Shown piece by piece: positions 44,137 to 52,224 of a stretch of 64,000 nt of DNA. Position numbers and translations under genes: made by a program. Location: assembly GCF_023073415.1 (NCBI RefSeq), contig NZ_JADPJL010000023.1, positions 1-64,000 of the forward strand. Reading direction: 5' to 3'. The DNA comes from Bradyrhizobium sp. 190 (GTDB lineage Bacteria; Pseudomonadota; Alphaproteobacteria; Rhizobiales; Xanthobacteraceae). Under the pieces are notes generated by a model that had not been told where the DNA came from, did not search any database, and saw only the letters and a list, made by a program, of their open reading frames with translations. Every line of letters starts with the position of its first letter. Positions within the stretch are counted from its first letter, which is position 1.

Positions 44137-47100
44137 TGAGCTTCAATCTTTCCGCGATCGCCGTTCGCGAACGAGCCGTCACCCTGTTCTTCATCATCCT
44201 GCTGGCCGCCGCGGGCGCCTATGCCTTCCTCATGCTTGGGCGGGCGGAGGACCCCTCCTTTACCATCAAGACCCTGACGGTCACCACCGTTTGGCCGGGC
44301 GCGACGGCACGCGAGATGCAGGACCAGGTCGCCGAGCCCCTGGAGAAGCGGCTTCAGGAACTGACCTGGTACGACCGGGTGGAGACGACCACGCGGCCCG
44401 GTTATGCGTACATGACGGTTACGCTCAAGGACAGCACGCCGCCATCGAGCGTGCAGGAGGAGTTCTACCAGGCCCGCAAGAAGCTGGGAGATGAAGCGCG
44501 CAAGCTGCCCTCTGGCGTGCTCGGCCCCTTCGTCAACGACGAATATTCCGACGTGAGCTTCGCCCTTTATGCCCTCAAGGCGAAGGCCATGCCGATGCGC
44601 GAACTCGCCAGGCAAGCCGAGACCATTCGGCAGGATCTCCTGCACGTGCCCGGCGTCAAGAAGATCAACATCCTCGGTGAACGTCCCGAACAGATATTCA
44701 TCGAGTTTTCCTATGCCAAACTGACAACCCTCGGCGTATCGGCACCGGATATTGTTGCCGCCCTGCAGCGGCAGAACACGGTCACACCGGCGGGCTCGAT
44801 CGACACCAAGGGACCGCAGGTCTTCATCCGGGTCGATGGCGCTTATGACAGCGTTCAGGCGATCGCCGACACGCCGATCGTCGCTGCCGGTCGGACGCTG
44901 AAACTCTCCGACATCGCCGAAGTCCGCCGCGGTTACGAGGATCCTCCTACCTACCTCATCCGACACCAGGGCGAGCCCGCCGTCATGCTGGCTGCGGTTA
45001 TGCAAGAGGGCTGGGATGGCCTCGCGCTCGGCAAGGCGCTGGAAGCGAGGTCCGCAGCTATCTCTCGCACGCTGCCGCTCGGGATGACGCTGGCCAAGGT
45101 CAGCGACCAGGCCGTCAACATCACCTCGGCGGTTGACGAATTCATGATGAAGTTCGCGATGGCGCTCGGCGTCGTGCTGCTGGTGAGCCTGCTCAGCCTC
45201 GGCTGGCGCGTCGGCATCGTTGTCGCGGCCGCCGTCCCTCTGACGCTCGCCGTCGTGTTCCTCATCATGCTGGAGACCGGCCGGTTCTTCGATCGTATCA
45301 CGCTCGGCGCCCTCATCCTGGCGCTTGGTCTTCTCGTCGACGATGCCATCATCGCCATCGAGGTGATGGTGGTGAAAATGGAAGAGGGCATGGATCGCCT
45401 ATCGGCGGCGGCTTATGCGTGGAGCCACACTGCGGCACCCATGCTGTCCGGGACACTCGTGACGGTCGCCGGGTTCCTGCCGGTGGGCTTTGCCCGCTCG
45501 ACGGCCGGCGAATACGCCGGCAACATCTTCTGGGTCGTGGGATTCGCCCTCATCGTCTCCTGGATCGTCGCGGTGATCTTCACGCCCTATCTCGGCGTCA
45601 AGATGCTGCCCGCTATCAAGCCGATCGAAGGCGGTCACCACGCGATTTACGGCACACCGAACTATCGGCGCCTGAGAGGGCTCATCACCTTCGCCGTGCG
45701 CCACAAGTTCGTAACCAGCGGCATCGTCGCCATCGCTTTCGCGGTTTCCGTCGTGGGCATGGGCGCCGTCGAGCAGCAGTTCTTCCCGACGTCCGACCGC
45801 CCCGAAGTGCTGGTGGAGGTTCGCCTGCCGGAAGGCACCAGCATCGAGACGACGACCGCTACAGTCGAGAAGCTCGAACGCTGGCTGCACGACCAGTCGG
45901 AGGCCAAGATCGTCACGAGCTATGTCGGTCAGGGCGCTCCCCGATTCTTCTTCGCGATGGCGCCGGAGCTGCCTGACCCGGCCTTCGCCAAGGTCGTCGT
46001 ACTTACACCGGATGCGGAGGCGCGCGAGGCCTTGAAGCAACGGCTCCGAGAGGCGGTGTCACAGGGCCTTGCACTTGAGGCCAATGTGCGCGTCACCCAG
46101 CTCGTGTTCGGACCCTATACGCCGTTCCCGGTGGAGTTTCGGGTGATGGGGCCTGATCCCGCGCAATTGTACGCCATCTCTCAAAAGGCCCTCGCTGTCA
46201 TGCGCGGCGTACCCGATGTGCGGCAAGCGAACCGCGATTGGGGCAATCGCACGCCCGTGCTCCGCTTCATCCCGGATCAAGATCGACTGAACCTCATCGG
46301 CCTTTCGCCAGCCGAGGTGGGCCGGCAACTCCAGTTCCTGCTCACTGGCGTCACGGTCACGCAGGTCCGCGAGGACATTCGCAATGTCCCCATCGTGGCA
46401 CGCAGCGCCGGCGGCGAGCGGCTGGATCCGACGCGTCTGGCGGACTTCTCACTGATGAGCAGGGACGGTCGCCAGATCCCGCTCGACCAGGTCGGCCATT
46501 CGGAAATCCGATTTGAAGAGCCGATCATGAAGCGCCGCGATCGCACACCCCTCGTCACGATTCGCTCTGACATCAATGAGGCGACCCAACCTCCGGAGGT
46601 CTCCAAGGAGATCAAGACCGCCCTTCAGCCGCTGATCGCTTCGCTTCCGGCCGGCTATCGTATCGAACTGGGTGGATCGATCGAGGAGGCAACCAAGGCC
46701 AATGACGCATTGGCGACGATCTTTCCCGCCATGATCGCCGCCATGCTGATCGTCATCATGCTGCAGGTGCGATCGTTCTCGACGATGGCCATGGTCGTGC
46801 TGACGGGACCGCTGGGCCTCGTCGGCGTCGTGCCGGTGCTGCTCGCCTTCAACCAGCCCTTCGGATTCAATGCCATTTTGGGCCTGATAGGACTGGCGGG
46901 CATCCTGATGCGGAATACGCTGATCCTGACCGAACAAATCAAGGAGAACCGTGCTGCCGGCCTCGATGACTATCACGCCGTCATCGAGGCCACGGTGCAA
47001 CGCACGCGGCCGGTGATTCTGACCGCGCTCGCAGCTGTGCTGGCCTTCATCCCCCTCACGCATTCCGTGTTCTGGGGATCGATGGCCTACACGTTGATCG

Positions 47101-47246
47101 GCGGCACGGCGGTCGGGACGGTCCTGATTCTGCTGTTCCTTCCCGCACTTTATGCTGCGTGGTTTCGGATCAAGCCCACTGCAGATCAGGTCCATCAGAA
47201 CTCGACGGAGGAACGGGAATTACGACCAGCATTGGCTGCCGAATAA
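44136..47246 (+). CDS. RND efflux permease
   Basis: A 1036-residue RND transporter: FNLSAIAVRERAVTLFFIILLA at the start, LGRAEDPSFTIKTL, transmembrane-4 aspartates in LGLLVDDAIIAIEVMVV and the second-half motif GILMRNTLILTEQI. It belongs with the VexF/TriC-like group whose members also end the first loop with LGRAEDP. Full length and intact. Paralogous to the permease at 53825. Coupled to the adaptor and under the divergent TetR. Confidence 0.95.
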   Translation: MSFNLSAIAVRERAVTLFFIILLAAAGAYAFLMLGRAEDPSFTIKTLTVTTVWPGATAREMQDQVAEPLEKRLQELTWYDRVETTTRPGYAYMTVTLKDSTPPSSVQEEFYQARKKLGDEARKLPSGVLGPFVNDEYSDVSFALYALKAKAMPMRELARQAETIRQDLLHVPGVKKINILGERPEQIFIEFSYAKLTTLGVSAPDIVAALQRQNTVTPAGSIDTKGPQVFIRVDGAYDSVQAIADTPIVAAGRTLKLSDIAEVRRGYEDPPTYLIRHQGEPAVMLAAVMQEGWDGLALGKALEARSAAISRTLPLGMTLAKVSDQAVNITSAVDEFMMKFAMALGVVLLVSLLSLGWRVGIVVAAAVPLTLAVVFLIMLETGRFFDRITLGALILALGLLVDDAIIAIEVMVVKMEEGMDRLSAAAYAWSHTAAPMLSGTLVTVAGFLPVGFARSTAGEYAGNIFWVVGFALIVSWIVAVIFTPYLGVKMLPAIKPIEGGHHAIYGTPNYRRLRGLITFAVRHKFVTSGIVAIAFAVSVVGMGAVEQQFFPTSDRPEVLVEVRLPEGTSIETTTATVEKLERWLHDQSEAKIVTSYVGQGAPRFFFAMAPELPDPAFAKVVVLTPDAEAREALKQRLREAVSQGLALEANVRVTQLVFGPYTPFPVEFRVMGPDPAQLYAISQKALAVMRGVPDVRQANRDWGNRTPVLRFIPDQDRLNLIGLSPAEVGRQLQFLLTGVTVTQVREDIRNVPIVARSAGGERLDPTRLADFSLMSRDGRQIPLDQVGHSEIRFEEPIMKRRDRTPLVTIRSDINEATQPPEVSKEIKTALQPLIASLPAGYRIELGGSIEEATKANDALATIFPAMIAAMLIVIMLQVRSFSTMAMVVLTGPLGLVGVVPVLLAFNQPFGFNAILGLIGLAGILMRNTLILTEQIKENRAAGLDDYHAVIEATVQRTRPVILTALAAVLAFIPLTHSVFWGSMAYTLIGGTAVGTVLILLFLPALYAAWFRIKPTADQVHQNSTEERELRPALAAE

Positions 47247-47261
47247 GGCTCCGTCCAATCG

Positions 47262-47537
47262 ATGAACCGTCCGGTCCGAACGGGAGAGGATTCCGACGAG
47301 GCCCGCGCGAGGATACTGGAAGCAGCGGAGAAGCAGTTTCGCCGCGTGGGTTACCATAGGACCTCGGTGGCCGACATCGCCGCTCAACTCGGCATGAGTC
47401 CGGCCAACATCTACCGTTTCTTTCCCTCCAGGGATGCGAGGCGCAACGGGCGCACGGACGAGCCAATTAATGGTAGCGAGGACCGTAGGCGCCCACCTGC
47501 CGAGATGAAAAACAGCTTGGAGATCAATGGGGATTGA
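47262..47537 (+). pseudogene. Truncated TetR/AcrR regulator
   Basis: A good TetR DNA-binding domain (ARILEAAEKQFRRVGYHRTSVADIAAQLGMSPANIYRFFPS) is followed after about residue 58 by unrelated sequence (RNGRTDEPINGSEDRRRPP) and a stop at residue 92; the ligand domain is missing. It starts 15 bases after the RND gene. The break is close to the repeat of the tRNA end at 47544, suggesting that a recombination removed the rest. It could still bind DNA but is unlikely to respond to a ligand. Confidence 0.7.
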
Positions 47538-47543
47538 CTGACT

Positions 47544-47558
47544 CTCTCTCCGCCATTT
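47544..47558. other. Candidate right attachment site
   Basis: CTCTCTCCGCCATTT, an exact 15-base direct repeat of the tRNA-Ser 3' end and downstream bases; with ACG following at a two-base offset in both copies. It lies seven bases after the truncated TetR gene. Confidence 0.5.
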
Positions 47559-48127
47559 CTACGCTACAGTTCTTTCCAGTATCCGATCGTTCGAATCCAC
47601 CGCGAAATCACCGAAGAACCCTGCGATGTTGCGCTAATTCTCCGCGAAAGCTGTAGTTTTTTCCCCGTGGGTTAGGGGGAGGCTTCCTCCGCCATGGCAG
47701 TGTCCCTCAGGATCCGGTCGTCCGAAGCGACAGCAAAAACAATAGGTCGCGCGACAAAGCGGATGTGGCCACATCCACATTTTTGCTCGTGGTCTTTGCG
47801 CAAGCCGTGGGTTTGACCGTAGGTTCGGAGGACAGATTTCGCGAGAGGGAATACATGGCCGTCCTCGCTCAAACGGTGCGCCTTGCGCTGGACTTCGAGC
47901 GCATCGTAGTAGCGGGATTGGCAACGTCAGGTTCTCTCCATCACCGCGATGTTCACCTTTCCGAAATGCGCGCCGCACGTCGCGTCGGACCGCTTCTTCA
48001 CGGCCGGCTCTTTCGCCGGCTTCTTGCCGCTCAAGCGGAAGCGGCGAACCCTCGGCAGCGCATTCCCCAAATCCAGTCTGCCTTCAAACCGGCCTCGGTT
48101 ATTTTGACAACATCGGTCACGCACGAT
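47559..48127. other. Intergenic region, probably remnants
   Basis: About 570 bases without a convincing gene. Short frames on both strands (for example the minus-strand frame with KDHEQKCGCGHIRFVARP near 47750-47830) show some protein-like character but no family I recognise, and none has a good start. It may be debris from the edge of an island. Confidence 0.45.
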
Positions 48128-48793
48128 TCAATTTTTTGACCTTGGGGCAGGCAAATGTCCTCCCGCGTGGTCGTTGCTACCGTGCGCGGCGATGAACATG
48201 GCGACGGCCGACCGGCAATAGGATTCGATTTCGTCCTCTGCTCTCGCCTGATCGAAGCGTGCGATCATCAGGAGATCGGATCCTTTGAAAAGCGCGGCAA
48301 ACAAGCGGGCGGACCGGAGAGGATCGGGCACGTTCAGAAGCGCCTTCGCGTGCAACTGACGCAACAGGGCCTCGATTTGGGCGATGACATGGGCGGGGCG
48401 GGCTTCGTAATGGAGCTTGCTTAACGACTTTTGATTCGTGTTGTCGGCCATGATCATGGCTTCGACATTTCGGACGTCCGGCCTCAACAGCGTGCGAAGC
48501 AGGGATGATCCCACCGCCATGAGCTGATCTTCAGCTGAACCGTCGACGCCTTCAAAAAGGGCCTGTGCAAACTGATGGCAGCCGGCCGCGATGGCCGCGC
48601 TGAACAGCGCCTCCTTGTTCTCGAAGTGCCGATAGATGCTGAGCTTGGATATCTTCGCCCGCTGGGCGACCTTGTCCAATGTCGTCGCTTGAAAACCCAA
48701 TTCCACAAAGAGTTCGCTCGCGGCATCGATTATCGTTTGGCCAAGCGCCTCGTTGGCGGGCCGGCCGCGCCGGCGCTGGCTATTTTCGGTCAC
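48128..48793 (-). CDS. TetR family transcriptional regulator
   Basis: A 221-residue regulator from the GTG ending at 48793 (VTENSQRRRGRPANEALGQ), with helix-turn-helix ELFVELGFQATTLDKVAQRAKISKLSIYRHFENKEAL and a C-terminal domain like the AefR/TetR_C_7 type. The frame is open to an ATG at 48895, but that part lies across the operator. It diverges from the flavoprotein gene at 49054 and probably controls it. Confidence 0.88.
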   Translation of the reverse strand: MTENSQRRRGRPANEALGQTIIDAASELFVELGFQATTLDKVAQRAKISKLSIYRHFENKEALFSAAIAAGCHQFAQALFEGVDGSAEDQLMAVGSSLLRTLLRPDVRNVEAMIMADNTNQKSLSKLHYEARPAHVIAQIEALLRQLHAKALLNVPDPLRSARLFAALFKGSDLLMIARFDQARAEDEIESYCRSAVAMFIAAHGSNDHAGGHLPAPRSKN

Positions 48794-48807
48794 GACAATT
48801 CCAGTCC

Positions 48808-48839
48808 TTGACAGTATCCTAATTCTTGCATTACGATAC
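48808..48839 (+). promoter_or_regulatory. Promoter with an embedded TetR operator
   Basis: TTGACA at 48808-48813 is an exact -35 hexamer. Directly after it, GTATCCTAAT-TCTTGC-ATTACGATAC (48814-48839) is an inverted repeat with 10-base arms and one mismatch, containing a plausible -10 (TACGAT). A repressor bound here would block the promoter, which points towards the gene at 49054. A 66-codon frame at 48841-49038 within the leader is not recognised. Confidence 0.65.
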
Positions 48840-49053
48840 CATGAAGTATCTGAAATGTGCAAGTCAATGGGTAGACAACCTGTCCTCCAAATCAAGTTTC
48901 ACTGGGCCGCCCGGCAATATCGAATGCGGCACTGTCCGGGCGGCCAAAATAGTGATGGGCGACTTTCTCGTCGATGCCGAAGCCCTGCTCGCTGCCCGTC
49001 TCAAGCGCGTATCGTCTGACGATATTGCGCCGACCTAAAGCACGAGGGATTCC

Positions 49054-50067
49054 ATGCAACGACGGACCCTGCTGAAACTGGCCGCGCTTTCCACCCTCGG
49101 CATCCCGCGCGCCCAGGCCACCGCCAAGTCCGACCCAACCCCCTCCATCCACAACACGGAGCCCACCACCATGAATGACGTCATCATCATCGGCGGCAGC
49201 TTTGCCGGTCTCGCCGGCGCCCTGCAGCTCGGCCGTGCCCGCCGCAAGGTCACCGTTCTCGATACCGGCCTGCCGCGCAACCGCTTCGCCGGCCACTCGC
49301 ATGGCCTGCTCGGCCACGATCACAAGCCACCGCTGGACATCCTGGCCGAGGCGCGGCAGCAGCTGGCGCGTTATCCCACGGTCAGGCTGGTCAATGCCCG
49401 GGCCGACAGCATCTCCGGCGCTATCGACAATTTCTCCGTCCTCACTTCCGATGGCGAAAGCTTTGGGGCGCGCCGTCTGATCCTGAGCTATGGCATCGTT
49501 GACCAGATGCCTGACGTTCCGGGTTTTGCCGAAGGCTGGGGCACGTCCATCGTGCCTTGCCCCTATTGCGACGGCTTTGAAGTCGCCGGCCAGCATTGGG
49601 GCCTCGTCTGGTCCGGCCCGCAGTCGCACAATCAGGTCAGGCTGTTCCGCGATTGGACCGACACGTTGACGCTCTTCGCCGATGGTCACGATATTCCGCC
49701 CGATATCCGGGCCGATCTGGCGCGCCGCAACGTACCCGTCGTCGACGGCCGGATCACCGGGATCGCCCAACGCGGGGCCCATAACGCCACCGTCAAGCTC
49801 GATACCGGCCCCGATGTCGCGGTCGACATCCTGTTCGCGCATCCGCGCAACAAGCCGTCCGCAAGCCTGCATGAATCACTGAGCCTCGCCACGGTTAAAA
49901 CACCCCTCGGCATCATCCTCAAGGTCGACGAGCGCCGCGAAACCAGCATGCCCGGCATCTACGCCGCCGGCGACCTCGCCAACCCCATCACGCCGCCATC
50001 GGTCACCCTGGCATCATCGCACGGCGCGATGGCGGGTATCTTCGCCCAGCAGTCGATGGTGGTTTGA
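49054..50067 (+). CDS. FAD/NAD(P) disulfide oxidoreductase, thioredoxin reductase-like, with Tat-type N-terminus
   Basis: A 337-residue flavoprotein. IIIGGSFAGLAGALQLGRA binds FAD, PCPYCDG is a CxxC redox pair, and the C-terminal YAAGDLANPITPPSV is the second FAD motif; the middle NADPH glycine motif is weak (WSGPQSHNQ). The first 23 residues, MQRRTLLKLAALSTLG...AQA, look like a twin-arginine export signal. A shorter cytoplasmic start exists at ATG 49171 (MNDVIIIGG). Family members reduce small dithiols or oxidise substrates such as gliotoxin-type dithiols. It heads a four-gene same-strand group after a TetR. Confidence 0.85.
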   Translation: MQRRTLLKLAALSTLGIPRAQATAKSDPTPSIHNTEPTTMNDVIIIGGSFAGLAGALQLGRARRKVTVLDTGLPRNRFAGHSHGLLGHDHKPPLDILAEARQQLARYPTVRLVNARADSISGAIDNFSVLTSDGESFGARRLILSYGIVDQMPDVPGFAEGWGTSIVPCPYCDGFEVAGQHWGLVWSGPQSHNQVRLFRDWTDTLTLFADGHDIPPDIRADLARRNVPVVDGRITGIAQRGAHNATVKLDTGPDVAVDILFAHPRNKPSASLHESLSLATVKTPLGIILKVDERRETSMPGIYAAGDLANPITPPSVTLASSHGAMAGIFAQQSMVV

Positions 50068-50082
50068 GAGCACAGATGCAGG

Positions 50083-50562
50083 ATGAGCATGGCCGTCGAA
50101 CCGAACAGCGCGGGTGTGCGCTTCCCTCCGCCCTTCGTCTATCTGGGAGCGCTGCTGTTGGGGCTGGCGGCGGAGCAGTTCGTCATTCTGCGCTCGTTCG
50201 GCATCCACTGGTGGTTGCTGGTTGCGACGGGCGCGCTGCTCTTCGTTGCCGGCGCGGCGATGATGCTTGCGGCGGCGGGGCTGTTCCGGCGGCTCGGCAC
50301 CAACATTCCGCCGTCGCAGCCAACGACCCTCATCGCAACGACCGGTCCTTATCGGTGGACCCGCAATCCCATGTATCTTGGCATGGCGCTTATCTATGCC
50401 GGCCTTGCGATCGGCTTCGACGGGCCGATCGCCTTCGCCTTGCTCCCGTTGGTGCTGATCGTGATCCAGACGCAGGTGATCGCCCGCGAGGAGCGCTATC
50501 TCGAAGCGAAGTTCGGCGACGACTACCGCCGCTACAAGGCCGAGGTTCGCCGATGGCTCTGA
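50083..50562 (+). CDS. Isoprenylcysteine carboxyl methyltransferase-like membrane protein
   Basis: A 159-residue membrane protein with four hydrophobic segments and the family C-terminal motif: TGPYRWTRNPMYLGMALIYAG, then IAREERYLEAKFGDDYRRYKAEVRRWL. Bacterial members methylate unknown small or protein substrates with SAM. It follows the flavoprotein by 15 bases. A second ATG at 50089 is better spaced from GGA and may be the real start. Confidence 0.88.
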   Translation: MSMAVEPNSAGVRFPPPFVYLGALLLGLAAEQFVILRSFGIHWWLLVATGALLFVAGAAMMLAAAGLFRRLGTNIPPSQPTTLIATTGPYRWTRNPMYLGMALIYAGLAIGFDGPIAFALLPLVLIVIQTQVIAREERYLEAKFGDDYRRYKAEVRRWL

Positions 50563-50701
50563 CTATTGCGCCGCTGCCGTCTGCGTTCCGTCAGCCAGCT
50601 TTCCCAACAGATCGCCGTCGTTATCCGGAGCAGCTTTCAGTATCTGGAAAGTATCCATCCGTCTTGCAGAGCCGTCGGCTATCCAACAACAGGGGGCATC
50701 A

Positions 50702-51160
50702 ATGGTCTACAGTCTAATTGTCAAAAAAGAGATCCGCAGGAGCTTCGATCATGTCAACAACCAGCGTTGGGATGATGCTGCAAAGGGCCTAACACCAAAC
50801 GCGTATCACTGGGTTGCCGGAGATCATGCGTTGGGGGGTGAGCGACATGGAAAGCAATCGGTGAAGCAATGGTTCGAGCGCATGGGCCGTGTTTTCCCGA
50901 AGCTTCACATAGATATTGAGCAGGTCGAGGTGACGGGTTGGCCATGGAATACCACAGTGTTCGTCAAGTGGCGGGCCAACGCGAGGCTACTTGACGGCCA
51001 AAGCTCGTATGTGAACAGGGGCGTCCACGTCTTCAAGTTGCGATGGGGCAAGGTTTATTCGATTGAGGAATACTTCGACTCGCAGGCTGCAGAACGAAGC
51101 CTCGCAATCCAAGCTCGTGCCGGTTTGGATGAAGCTGCGGCTGGACCAATCGTGAGCTAA
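50702..51160 (+). CDS. SnoaL/NTF2-like protein
   Basis: A 152-residue single-domain protein with the NTF2-like pattern: RRSFDHVNNQRWDDAAKGLTPNA, GKQSVKQWFERMGRVFPKLHIDIEQV and the closing strand VHVFKLRWGKVYSIEEYFD. Such folds act as small hydrolases, isomerases or ligand binders; no catalytic residue can be assigned. It lies between two methyltransferase genes on the same strand. Confidence 0.82.
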   Translation: MVYSLIVKKEIRRSFDHVNNQRWDDAAKGLTPNAYHWVAGDHALGGERHGKQSVKQWFERMGRVFPKLHIDIEQVEVTGWPWNTTVFVKWRANARLLDGQSSYVNRGVHVFKLRWGKVYSIEEYFDSQAAERSLAIQARAGLDEAAAGPIVS

Positions 51161-51204
51161 CGCGGATCATCCGTGTGATGCCGCCATCAGAAAAAGGATA
51201 TGTC

Positions 51205-52068
51205 ATGGCACAGCGCGATGCCCATCAGGTCGCCGACTGGAAGGGCCAAAGCGGGGAGCGCTGGGTCGCCCACCAGGCCCGGCTCGATGCCAGGGTGGCG
51301 GTGTTCGGTCAGGCCGCGATCGAAGCCGCCGCACCCGCGACGGGCGAGCGCGTGCTGGACGTCGGCTGCGGCGCGGGCGCGTCGAGTCTGGCTCTGGCCG
51401 CCCGCGTCGGCGCGGGGGGCCATGTGCTGGGCGTGGACATATCTGAACCGCTGATCGGCCGAGCGCGCGCGCTTGCGCCACAGGATACGCCGGTCCAGTT
51501 CCGGGTGGCCGACGCCAGCAGCGCCGAGCTGCCCGGGGGCGCGTTCGACATCCTGTTCTCGCGTTTCGGAGTGATGTTCTTCAACGATCCGACAGGGGCG
51601 TTCGCGCATATGCGCCGCGCGCTCAAGCCGGGCGGCCGGGTCGCTTTCGTCTGCTGGCGCGGCATGGCCGAGAACGATTGGGTGCGCCTGCCGATGGACG
51701 TGATCAAAGGCATCGTCCCGCCGACGGCGCCGCCCGATCCCGAAGCGCCCGGCCCATTCTCGTTCGGCGACCCGGGGCGGGTGGATCGGATCCTGACGGC
51801 GGCCGGCTTCACCGATATCGCTCTCGCGCCTTTCGATGCTTCCATCCCGTTTGGCGAGGGCGCGACGCGGGACGCGGCGATCGACGACGCGGTGAAGATG
51901 ACGTTCGAGGTCGGCCCGCTGTCGCGCGCGCTCGCTGATCACCCCGACGACATCCGGGCCCGCGCATCGGCCGCGGTTCGTGCCGCCTTCGCGGACCTCC
52001 CCGGCGAGCGATCGGTGATGATCGACAGAGCGACGTGGATCATCACGGCGCGCAATCCGGCAAGCTGA
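51205..52068 (+). CDS. Class I SAM-dependent methyltransferase
   Basis: A 287-residue enzyme with motif I VLDVGCGAGASSLALA, motif II-like VLGVDISEPLIGRAR, FRVADASSAELPGGAFDILFSRFGVMFF and ALKPGGRVAFVCWRG, typical of UbiE/COQ5-like small-molecule methyltransferases. AAAGGAT lies ahead of ATG 51205, which I prefer over the ATG at 51178. Substrate unknown. It ends 19 bases before a 91-bp repeat element. Confidence 0.9.
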   Translation: MAQRDAHQVADWKGQSGERWVAHQARLDARVAVFGQAAIEAAAPATGERVLDVGCGAGASSLALAARVGAGGHVLGVDISEPLIGRARALAPQDTPVQFRVADASSAELPGGAFDILFSRFGVMFFNDPTGAFAHMRRALKPGGRVAFVCWRGMAENDWVRLPMDVIKGIVPPTAPPDPEAPGPFSFGDPGRVDRILTAAGFTDIALAPFDASIPFGEGATRDAAIDDAVKMTFEVGPLSRALADHPDDIRARASAAVRAAFADLPGERSVMIDRATWIITARNPAS

Positions 52069-52086
52069 CGATTGCGACGATTACGT

Positions 52087-52179
52087 GATTACGGTGACAG
52101 TGCACTCAATCGCTACGCCACCCTCTTCACGGGTCGAACGATAGTCACAACGACAGTTAAGTGCACTGTCACCGTAATC
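52087..52179. mobile_element. MITE-like element, copy 1
   Basis: A 93-base element whose ends are perfect 20-base inverted repeats (one arm is G plus ATTACGGTGACAGTGCACT). The interior (CCACCCTCTTCACGGGTCGA, CACAACGACAGTTA) is non-coding. A second copy, in direct orientation and about 90% identical, lies at 53538-53627 on the other side of the MFS gene. No transposase is encoded. Confidence 0.75.
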
Positions 52180-52224
52180 ATCGTCGCCTTAATCTACCTA
52201 TCAACCTAACACGCGAAGGATCCC

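Noticed and set aside
47585..47610. Possible second tRNA near the att-like repeat (GTTCGAATCC, like a T-loop)
   Set aside because: Only the T-loop-like decamer is present; no acceptor, D or anticodon arm can be folded around it.
48841..49038. 66-codon frame MKYLKCASQW... in the leader before the flavoprotein gene
   Set aside because: No ribosome-binding site, overlaps the promoter region and matches no family; kept only as a comment.
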